Under the pieces are notes generated by a model, which was not told the origin of the DNA, did not search any database, and worked only from the letters and a program-made list of their open reading frames with translations. Shown here in pieces: positions 46,499 through 55,800 of a stretch of 64,000 nt of DNA (its first letter is position 1; each line of letters opens with the position of its first letter). The translations under genes and the position numbers were made by a program. Origin of the DNA: Candidatus Thalassarchaeum betae (GTDB taxonomy: Archaea > Thermoplasmatota > Poseidoniia > Poseidoniales > Thalassarchaeaceae); assembly GCA_003193925.1 (NCBI GenBank), contig PSPG01000003.1, positions 40,797-104,796 on the forward strand, read 5' to 3'.

Positions 46499-47389
46499 AT
46501 GAGTTTCTCCGGGACCGTGTCAAAGGCTTCGCATGAAGGAGGTCTTCTCATTGCCTTCGAGGGACGAGCCCCCAGACTCGGCGCCGCCATTCGGGTGGTC
46601 GGCGGCAAGACGCTGGGGCAGGTCGAAACGGTGATTGGCTCCGCCGGCGACCCGCTGATTCACATTCACCCTCTGTCAGAGGACGTGGATGCAAGGAGCG
46701 CCATCGGCTCGCCGGTCGAAATCGCCCCCCGTGGGAGAGCGAACCGAGGCCACCGGGACAAGCGACCCGGACCGGACCGCTTCAGGAGGGAGCGAGGGGG
46801 CAAGTCCGATGGCGACAGGGACTCGCACATGAGGCCGGGCGACTGGCGCTGCCCGAAATGCAAAAACCACAATTACGCAAACAAGAAGGTCTGCAATCGA
46901 ACTGGTTGTGAAGAGCCGAAACCGAGAGGCGGTGGCGGAAGAGACAGGGATTCTCGTAGCTATCGATCTAGTAACTCGGGTGGTTTCAGAGACTCAAATA
47001 TGAAGCCGGGCGACTGGCGCTGCCCGAAATGCAAAAACCGCAATTTCGCAAACAAGAAGGTCTGCAATCGAACTGGTTGTGAAGAGCCGAAACCGAGAGG
47101 CGGTGGCGGAAGAGGCGGGGATTCTCGTGGCCATCGATCTAGTAACTCGAGTGGTTTCAGAGACTCAAATATGAAGCCAGGGGACTGGAATTGCCCGAAG
47201 TGCAACAACCACAATTACGCGAGACGGGACGTTTGCAACCGCTGCGACACGAGAAAACCTGTGCCTGGGAGAGGATCCAAGACGACACCTCGGAGAGCGC
47301 GCAGACCCCACACTCGTATGAATTGGAAAGGGAAGGGGCCTTCCAAAGGTAGGAGGAACACACCTGCCAGAGGCGGAAGAGGTCGCTGA
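46499..47389 (+). CDS. Gar1-like RNA-binding protein with three RanBP2-type zinc fingers and Gly/Arg/Ser linkers
   Basis: Gar1-like beta-barrel pattern SGTVSKASHEGGLLIAFEGRAPRLGAAIRVVGGKTLGQVETVIGSAGDPLIHIHPL; GDWRCPKCKNHNYANKKVCNRTGCEEPKP x2 and GDWNCPKCNNHNYARRDVCNRCDTRKP fingers. Confidence 0.8.
   Translation: MSFSGTVSKASHEGGLLIAFEGRAPRLGAAIRVVGGKTLGQVETVIGSAGDPLIHIHPLSEDVDARSAIGSPVEIAPRGRANRGHRDKRPGPDRFRRERGGKSDGDRDSHMRPGDWRCPKCKNHNYANKKVCNRTGCEEPKPRGGGGRDRDSRSYRSSNSGGFRDSNMKPGDWRCPKCKNRNFANKKVCNRTGCEEPKPRGGGGRGGDSRGHRSSNSSGFRDSNMKPGDWNCPKCNNHNYARRDVCNRCDTRKPVPGRGSKTTPRRARRPHTRMNWKGKGPSKGRRNTPARGGRGR
46829..47170 (+). repeat. Tandem in-frame 171-bp (57-codon) repeat, 2 near-identical copies; third diverged finger follows at 47171
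   Basis: 46829-46999 and 47000-47170 compared by eye: about 8 mismatches in 171 nt. Confidence 0.93.
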
Positions 47390-47442
47390 TTCGGAATTTC
47401 AGGTACCCCAGCCTTCATGCATTATCAGCGCCAGCGGGTGCT

Positions 47443-48513
47443 ATGGCCAAAAGCGCCGAGTTGACTTGGCTCGATGCGTTGGAGGCCGAGGAGTCGGGCG
47501 ACAGGGAAGCCGCCCTCGAAGCCGCCAAGGAGACGGTGAGAATCGACCCGGGACACTCCGACGGGTGGATGGGGGTGGCCCGCTGGACCCTCCCTCTCGA
47601 GGTCAAGGGCCGGCAGGAGATGCCGAACCTGCAGCAGTCTGCCAAGGCCATGGCCGCCCTTCGTAAGGTCGTGGAGATCGACCCTGAGAATTCCGATGCT
47701 TGGAGGCTTGGAGGGGTGCTGTTGGTCGACCACCTTGGGATGCTTGAAGATGGCATCAGGTGGTGGGAGGCGCGGCGCGTGGTCGCGCCGTACGAGGTAG
47801 TACCCCTCATCGAGCAGATTGGGATACTCGTCAGGCTCGGTTACTACGAGGAGTGCGCCTTTCTCCTCGAGGAGCTGTTCAGCGAGGGTATGGATGCGAC
47901 CGACCGCAAGCAACTGGCCCAGATGGAGGCAGCCAGGCGCATGGTCTCCAGAGCTGCGAAGATGGAGAAGGACGAGATATTCAAGCCCCAGAACCCCAAG
48001 CACCCCCGTTGGGCCATTATCGGGAGGATGAAGAAAAAGAAGCCCATGTCTGACACCTTCTTCCTGTTCACCTTCATCGCTCCGTTGGTATTCATCCTCG
48101 GTACTCTAGCCATGTACGCAATAGGCGACTCGACCTCGGGCAGCATACTCGTCTTCCTGTTCATACTGCTCTCGTTCATGGCGATCTCACGCCTCACATC
48201 GGGTTTTCTGCACAAGCTGAATCGGCATGCTCTCGACCTTGACCGGGCGATAGACGTTGAGACCAGCGCCGGCAAGGTCTGCATTCCCACCTCGATAAGG
48301 GCGAGCAAGCTGTACCTGGCGATGACGAAGAAGCGGATGCCAGGACTCAATGAGAGGCTCGAACTGATCGTCGAGTCGGGGGACAAGCTGTCAATCAGGT
48401 GGAAGCCAGAGATGCCGGACTTTGCCCCCGAGGAAGGCCACGAGAATCCCTGGTGGGCCGAAGGGGATGAGTCGGGGGCAGAGCAGGGGGACCTAGAGCC
48501 GCTCGAGGACTAG
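47443..48513 (+). CDS. TPR-like protein with C-terminal TM segments
   Basis: Repeated helical N-terminus (AALEAAKETVRIDPGHSDGWMGVAR; AALRKVVEIDPENSDAWRLGGVLL); TM pair FIAPLVFILGTLAMYAI / ILVFLFILLSFMAI. Confidence 0.7.
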   Translation: MAKSAELTWLDALEAEESGDREAALEAAKETVRIDPGHSDGWMGVARWTLPLEVKGRQEMPNLQQSAKAMAALRKVVEIDPENSDAWRLGGVLLVDHLGMLEDGIRWWEARRVVAPYEVVPLIEQIGILVRLGYYEECAFLLEELFSEGMDATDRKQLAQMEAARRMVSRAAKMEKDEIFKPQNPKHPRWAIIGRMKKKKPMSDTFFLFTFIAPLVFILGTLAMYAIGDSTSGSILVFLFILLSFMAISRLTSGFLHKLNRHALDLDRAIDVETSAGKVCIPTSIRASKLYLAMTKKRMPGLNERLELIVESGDKLSIRWKPEMPDFAPEEGHENPWWAEGDESGAEQGDLEPLED

Positions 48514-49814
48514 GTCCCAAAACTGAAGTCACTGCCGTACGCTATCTGTTCGGGGGTGAGCTCATCGATGGTGACGCCTGTGGTCTCCAGCTTCAGAGCA
48601 GCCAGTTCACTGTCCTGCTCCACGCTGATGTCGTAGACCCTGTTCTCGTAGTTCCCGCCTTCCGAGGCGAGGCGGCAGAGAGCGAGGAACTGGTTCGCGA
48701 ATGACATGTCCATGACCTCGCTGGGGTGGCCCTCGGCTGCTGCGAGGTTCACCAGACGCCCGCGCGCGAGCAGGTAGATGGTGCGGCCGTCGGGCATCAG
48801 GAAGGCCTCGTTGTTCTCCCTCACAGCGTGGAACCCGTCGGCCTTCGACTCGATGTCGGGGATGTTTATCTCACAGTCGTAGTGGCCCGTGTTGCAGACG
48901 ATGGCTCCGTCCTTCATCAAGTCGAAGTGGCGGCCCACGATGACATCCTTCATCCCAGTGGCGGTGCAGAAGATGTCGCCGATGACTGCCGCCTCGTCCA
49001 TCCTCATGACCCTGAATCCATCCATCAGCGCCCGCAGTGCGGGCAGTGGGTCCACCTCGGTCACGATGACGTTCGCTCCCATTCCGCGGGCCCGAACTGC
49101 GAGACCCATGCCGCAGTGGCCGTAGCCCGCGATGACGAAGTTCTTGCCCGCCAGCAGCACGCTGGTCGCCCTGATTATACCGTCGAGAGTGGACTGGCCA
49201 GTGCCGTGCACGTTGTCAAAGTCCCACTTGGTGGCCGCGTCGTTCACCGCTATGACCGGGTAGAGCAGCTCGCCTGCGACGGCCATAGCGCGCAGCCTGT
49301 GCACCCCGGTCGTGGTCTCCTCGGTGCCGCCGATGATTCTCTCGGCGAGCTCGGGGAAGCGGCTGTGGACCCTGTAAATCAGATCCGCACCGTCATCCAG
49401 AGTGAGCGTGGGGCGGAGTTCGAGGGTTCGGTCGATGCACTGGTAGAACTCCTCTGTGTCCTGTCCGTGCCATGCGTGGACTCCATATCCCTCTCGCGCC
49501 AGCCACGCCGCCACGTCGTCCTGCGTGGACAGGGGGTTGCACCCTGACCACGAAATCTCGGCACCGGCTGCAGCCAGTGTCTCGACGAGGACAGCCGTCT
49601 CCTTGGTCACGTGCAGGCAACCGGCCACGCGCTGGCCGGCTAGCGGCTTCTCAGCCTCCGCATTCGCGCGCAGTTCCGCCAGTGCAGGCATCCTGCTGCG
49701 CGCCCAAGCCACGCGCCTCCCACCGGACTCGGCCAAGGAGATATCGGCTACGGTGTGTGGTCCGGAGGTGTCCACAATCTGTGCTGACATCACCCGGTCT
49801 TCAAGGTGCGTCAT
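48510..49814 (-). CDS. ahcY: Adenosylhomocysteinase
   Basis: AGCLHVTKETAVLVETLAAAGAEISWSGCNPLSTQDDVAA; GKNFVIAGYGHCGMGLAVRARGMGANVIVTEVDP. Confidence 0.96.
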   Translation of the reverse strand: MTHLEDRVMSAQIVDTSGPHTVADISLAESGGRRVAWARSRMPALAELRANAEAEKPLAGQRVAGCLHVTKETAVLVETLAAAGAEISWSGCNPLSTQDDVAAWLAREGYGVHAWHGQDTEEFYQCIDRTLELRPTLTLDDGADLIYRVHSRFPELAERIIGGTEETTTGVHRLRAMAVAGELLYPVIAVNDAATKWDFDNVHGTGQSTLDGIIRATSVLLAGKNFVIAGYGHCGMGLAVRARGMGANVIVTEVDPLPALRALMDGFRVMRMDEAAVIGDIFCTATGMKDVIVGRHFDLMKDGAIVCNTGHYDCEINIPDIESKADGFHAVRENNEAFLMPDGRTIYLLARGRLVNLAAAEGHPSEVMDMSFANQFLALCRLASEGGNYENRVYDISVEQDSELAALKLETTGVTIDELTPEQIAYGSDFSFGT

Positions 49815-49838
49815 AGGGAAGCCGCCCGGCGGCCCGCG

Positions 49839-52800
49839 TCAACCGCCGTCTCTGCGTTGCTGTTCGTAGTACTGGGCGTAGTACTGCTGAGCGTACTGTC
49901 TGGCCGTCTGCTCGTCGTAACCGGAGGCGACCATCTGCTGGACGTAGGCCTCGACCGGGTCCATCTCTTCGACGCCACCGAACTGCTCGACTGTGTCCTC
50001 GCCCGAGTCCTCTTTGCCTCGGCCGCGCATTACCACGGTTACAACGACAACCAGCAGGAGGATGACCACACCTATTCCTCCTATCAAGAGCATGCTCATG
50101 CCCTCGCCCTGGTCCTTCGATAGCACAGGAAGGTCTGGCAGGAGGTTGATGGCCAGCGTGTCTGAGATGACGTACCGGCTGCCGTCACCCTCGGTGATGC
50201 GCACGTAGATGGTGGCAGCGACGCCGGTTTCCTGGTACAGGTCGGAGATGTCCAGAGTCAGGGTGAACTGCTGCCCGTCAGCGAGGAGTCCTGTCTTGTT
50301 GTACTTGCCAATCGACTTCTGGGTGATCTTCTGGGTCGTCGTGTAGTCGAGGACGGCCTCGGTGAGGGCGACTTCGATGACGACATCGCTGTTCTCAGCG
50401 CCCGAGACGAGGCTTCCCGTGATCGTCACGAGGTCCTCGCTCTGGGAGTCTTGGGGCCTTGGCTTGGTGAAGTCCACGACAGGCTCGTCGTCGCCGAAGT
50501 CCTCTCCGACGACAACGAAGTACATCCTGGCCTTCTGGCTCTGCTTGCCGGCCTTGTCGTAGACAATCAGCTCGACGCGGATCTGGTTCTCGAGATTGCC
50601 GTCAGGGCTGCTGGTCAGGTTCCTGAACACATACGTCCAGTCGTCGCCGGCTGCTGCGGGAATCTGGAACTCGTGACCCTGCAGAGTCGGGTTCTGGCTG
50701 TCCCAGGGGTAGTCGAAGAAGACCTTCCACTCGTATAGCACAACGCCCTTCTCACCCTCAGGGGCATCGGGGTCGTAGCTGTCCTGCGCAGTGAAAGAGA
50801 TGCTCAGGTCGCCCGTGTCTGACAGTCTGGTCCTGTAGACTGGCCAATCGACTCCGGCTACGGTCTTGGTGCCGTCCAGAGTGACGTACTCGTCGGTGAC
50901 CTCGTTCTCGATCATGGAGGCGCTGGCGATGGGCCTGAATTCGTCGGCGAGGGTGTCATCGGTCACTAGGCGGATGTAGGTGATCCTAGTGTGGCCCTCC
51001 CCATCGTGCAGGTACAGGGTCAGCATCCACTCGGCGCCAATCCTGCAGCCTGTGTCCGAGGTGGTGTCTCCGACGCAGAACGAGCCCAGAGTCGGTATGG
51101 ATGGGTTGAGCTGCTGGGTGTGGCTAAACTCCCCAGCGTCGATAATCGAGCCGTCCCAACCAGTGACCGAGTCGTTGTTACCGGACTCAAGGGTCCAGTC
51201 TGCGACGACGCCCTCGGCGGTGGTGACATAGCTGAAGTCGAGGTCGGAATTGCTCTTGATGTACATCGTAGCGTAGGCCCCGGTCACCGTGTCAATCGAA
51301 GGCGCCTCACCGTTGATGGACAGATCGAAGCTCTCGCCCGCTATACCGAAGTCGAGCGGGTACGGAGTCAAGTGGTAGGCGAGCATGTTCGACAGCAGGG
51401 GCATCGACGAGCCGCCGTACTCCTCCGAGACACTCGGGTTCTCCACGTCGATCGTGGTGACGATCAACCCGCCGGCACCGCGATTGCACACGGACAGCAG
51501 GGACTGGGTCTCGTAGTTAGTGTCACGGATCAGCGTGTGGAATGTGCCAACGGGGTCGCTGATGCGACCGCCGCAAACCTGCGGTATCTGGGTCCCCTGG
51601 ACCTGTGCAGTGTCGAGGCCAGCAAGAGCGACGTAGGAGCCGCCGTGGACCCCGCTGAAAGCCACCGGGTCGACGTTGCTCAGAATCGGGTGGAACTGGT
51701 CGATGATGGTCAGGTTGCTGTAGTGGATCCTGTTGTCGACGGTGAAGTTAGCCTGGTTCCTCATGGCGATGTCCATGCCGAAGGGCAGCCTGTTGGGCTG
51801 GTACTCGTTCCTGTACGGCCCGAGGTGAATCTGCACCGTGCCGCCGCCGGTCATGTAATCCTCTAGGGTCTCAGTGACGGTGAGGCCATCGCTCTCGCGA
51901 GTCTCGTCGAGCTTCTCGTAGTAGTCACCGTAGTAGACGTTGTAGTCGGTCTGCCATGGCAGCAGTACCTTGTCGTAGTGCTCGACCCAATCGGGCGTGG
52001 CGTAGGTGTCCCAGTTCTCCATTTGCAGCTGGGTGTAGGTCTTGCCCATCGCCTCGAGGTCCCTCTTCACACTCTGCAGGCGGTTCTGATCAGTCGGGTT
52101 GGACAGGACAGCCACGTCGATCTGTTCGAAGAACTGGATCTCGAAGTAGCGGTCGTTGCCCGAGCGCTCGTTGTCCTCGGTCAGCGTCCCGTAGAAGCTG
52201 ATGTTGTAGGTGTGGCCGTCGTACCACGAGTTGTATGGATTGGTCCAGTTGGCCTGGTCCCTCGCGTGAGGCTCGAGGTCGAACGGCCCGTTGTCGCAGT
52301 CCTCCTCGTAGACTGTCTGGCCTGTGTCAAGGTCGACTATCTTCATCGTGATCTGGTACTCGCCTGCGATGACGCCGTTAAGCAGTGGCACAGCGAAGCT
52401 GTGGGCCGAGGCGTCATCGATCGGGTAGACGCACTCGTAGGTGATGTCGGCGACGCACTCGAGCACGTCGGGCTGCATCAGGGTGATGTCCGCGCTCGCG
52501 ATGCTGAAGATGATGGAGGAGTGGTTGTTCGCGATGTTGACCTCGGACTCGTTGTACCATGAGGTAAGCGGGTCCGTGTTGTCGAAGATGGTGGTCACGT
52601 CGATCTTGTAGATGCCGCTCTGGAAGTCGTGCGTGGCGAGGTTGACCTGCTGGCGCTGTGCGGCGTCGAGGCCGGTGACGTCGACTGTGTAGGTGCCATC
52701 GTCCTCGAAGGTGAACTCCTCGACGCGGATGTTGTCGATGCCGAAACCGGCCAGGCCGGCGTTGCCGTTGACGCCGTCGTCGTTGGACTGGAATCTCCAA

Positions 52801-55800
52801 GTCAGAGACACCTCGGAGCCAGCGAGGGTCGTGCACTCGTCCCTCCACTCGGAGGTGTCCTCGTTAGTGCGGTTGAGTATGACGATGTGAGTCAGGTCGA
52901 CGGTCACCGACTTGAGGATGTTCTCGGAGTCGAACCAGACCACTGAGTTGATTCTGTCAGAGTGGTCGCCGAAGTACTCGACCTCGTCGTACCCGTTCAG
53001 GTCGAAGTCCTCACAGCGATGGAAGTTCGGGTCGTCCGGGTTGGTGTTCTGAATGCCGTTCTCGTTGAGGTCGGTCCAAGTTCCGTACACCACGCCCTCG
53101 AACACCTCACCCTGCTTGGTCCAGGTAATCTCGAGGTTTGCTGCGTCCCGGATGGCCAGTATGTTGCCGTTGCTGTCCTTGAGATAGTCCCCTTCAGCGT
53201 AGTAGTCGTAGGTCAGGTAGGTGAAGTCGGCTCCTGTCGATGCGACCGGGATTGGATCCAGTGTCAGCGTCTCGTTCCAATTGTCGCCGTAGCCGTCACT
53301 CGGGTGGCCCAGCCAGTAGGCGTGGCTGTTGAACACGCCGCGGTTCTGTGGCAGCATGTCGTTCGAGCCGGTGGAGTCGTCCAGCCTGCTGCCGTTCTCG
53401 TTGCCGTCGTCGGTCCACATCGGCTCGATGCCCGAGAAGTCCTCGATAGCGACGAGATCGGGTTCGGCGTTCTGGATGAAGGCCTCGACCTGGAAGTCTG
53501 TCACCGTGTTGCCGCAGTTCTGCACGCGCACCTCCACGTCCCTCTCGCCCGAGGCGTACCTGACGCCGTTCTCGAGGTCAACCCAGTGCTCCTCTGCGAG
53601 GCACGGGTCGAACAGGTTGTTCACTGTCAGCTGGAATCTGATATCGTCGTTGAGGCCGTCCATGTCGATGAATCCGGACGGGTTGGTCAGCTCGGTCTTG
53701 ACGTAGTAGGTCCTGTTGTCTATGAAGTCCGCAGTCAGGCTTACCTCCTCGGAGGCGCCGGCCGCGAAGTCGTTGAAGATGAGTTGCTGCGAGACTGTCT
53801 CGGTCGACCCGAAGGTGACGTCCCTCTTCCTGATGGTTATGTTGTCGAAGGCGAAGCCGTCCAGACCGGTGTCCTGAGATGACCCAACGGGTCCAACGGA
53901 GCCCATCAGGCCGCTGCGGAAGCGGAAGCGGATGTCGATGACCTGCCCTGCGTAGCGCGTGAGGTCGATTGACTCCAACTCATTGGGGTCTTCCGAAGTG
54001 CCTCCGCCCTCAGTGTAGTTGATCCATCCTGTAGCAGTGTTGGCGAAGTTGTTGCCATTGTAGGTGTTGTACTCCGGGTCGACACCCTGCCAGTAAATGC
54101 GGAAGAAGCGCTCGTTGTCCCAGCCGCCGTTGAAGAAGACGGACTCCCAACCGTTGCCCTCGGACCAGACCTCGATGCCGCAAGAGTCCTCGTACAGCCA
54201 GCGCTCCACCACCGAGTACTGCTCGGCGAGATAGAGTTCGAAGTAGGCGGTGGTGCACATGACCGAGAGGTCCATGTACGCCGCATCGGCCCCGGTCAGG
54301 TCGACGTTTTCGAGAATCAGTGCCTCGTCCATATTGTTGTAGTATCCAGAATCGCTCTCGTTGTCTCCGTTGTAGTCGATGCCGGCCCAGTAGTAGTCGG
54401 TGGGGTTGCTGTCGGCCTCGTACCAAGAGACATTCTCGGTAGCCGCAGTCGAGTTGCTCTCGATGTGCCACGAGGATGCCCCGGTTTCGTACATTCCGGT
54501 GTAGGAGTTCTTGACGAAGGCGCAGTTGGCGCAGTTAGTCGTGTCCTCGTTGCCCTCGAAGTCGTTGGAGTAGACCACGGTGTCGGTTCCGCCGACGACC
54601 TCCTTGACCTCGAGATCGACGTTGATGGAGCCTGTCAGCGGGTTAAGTCCCGTGTTCTTCACGGTCACGTTGACCCATCTCGTTCCCTCGCCGATCTCGG
54701 CCTGTCCAGTGGCGGGATTGTAGGACGCAGGCGCGATGGTGACCTCGGTGATGCCGACATCCTCGTTGTCGAGCGTGAGTACTGAGAGGAAGTCTCCAGC
54801 GCCGGCCCACCCTTGGGTGTCCAGCCACATCGCGTTGTCGGCGAATCTGTAGCCGTAGTCGCGCTGTCCGATGACGATCTCGTAGGCGCTCTCGTCACCG
54901 CCTTGCAATTGGGCGGGGATTGCCATGGTAGGCCGGCGGCCTACGTTGAACGAGAGTGACGAGAGGTAACCGGGCCCGCTGGGGTCGGCGAGGATGATCT
55001 CTACCGAGTTGATCTCGCGCAGGTTGTCGAGCAGCAGGTAGGTCTGGTTCTGTGCGGTCGAGTCCTGCAGACGGGTCAGGGTGACCTCGGTCGGCACGAA
55101 GAAGTCGACCTCGCCGTCTCGGTTGATGTCGACGATGGTAAGCGAGGCGCCGAGGTAGTCGCCGAGATAGACGTAGTTCTGGGTGCTCCAGCTGCTGCCG
55201 CTCTTGGTGGCGTAGGAGATGTTGCCTGTGATGCCGTCGATAGCGGCGATGAGGTCGATCTCACCGTCATCGTCGGTATCGGCGATGTCGATGCCGTAGA
55301 GCGGATAGTTGTGATCGGCATCGAGCTTGAACTCGTGGACCCCCTGTGCGGTCGCGTCCATGGGATTGGGATACTGATTGGTCAGACAGTCATACTCGAG
55401 CACGGTCATGTTGTCGAAGTGACCGACCGAGTAGCCCACACCAATGTTGTACGGGGGGGTCCGGAGAAGCCAGATGTCGAGATCCTCGCAGTCTCCGATG
55501 CCACCGGGTATGCCACCTCCTTGGACGGTCTCGCCCCAGTGGCCGAGCATCACTTCAACGTACAAGCCATTGGTCAGAGGCACCGGGATGGACTGTTGGT
55601 TGGTCAGCAGAGATGGGTCGGGCCCACGGTAAATCTGGATGTACTGGTTGGCCGCCGTCGCGTCTTGGGTCACGAGCACGATGTCGGCGGCGCCGTCATC
55701 GTCGATGTCCGCGACGTCCATACCAAGGTGATACGGGTTTGAGACCGTGATTTCAGTGAGGTCCCACTCGTTGACCCTCTCATTGCAATCGCCCCACATC

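Noticed and set aside
48726-49547. 273-aa plus-strand ORF over ahcY
   Set aside because: Antisense shadow of a highly conserved AhcY frame.
49821-49833. GCCGCC-C-GGCGGC palindrome beside ahcY start
   Set aside because: 1-nt loop is sterically impossible as drawn, and the GC-rich context makes such palindromes common.
52962-53882. Long plus-strand ORF (306 aa) antisense to the giant gene
   Set aside because: Val-rich mirror translation of Asp/Asn codons; the minus frame has signal peptide, repeats and TM.
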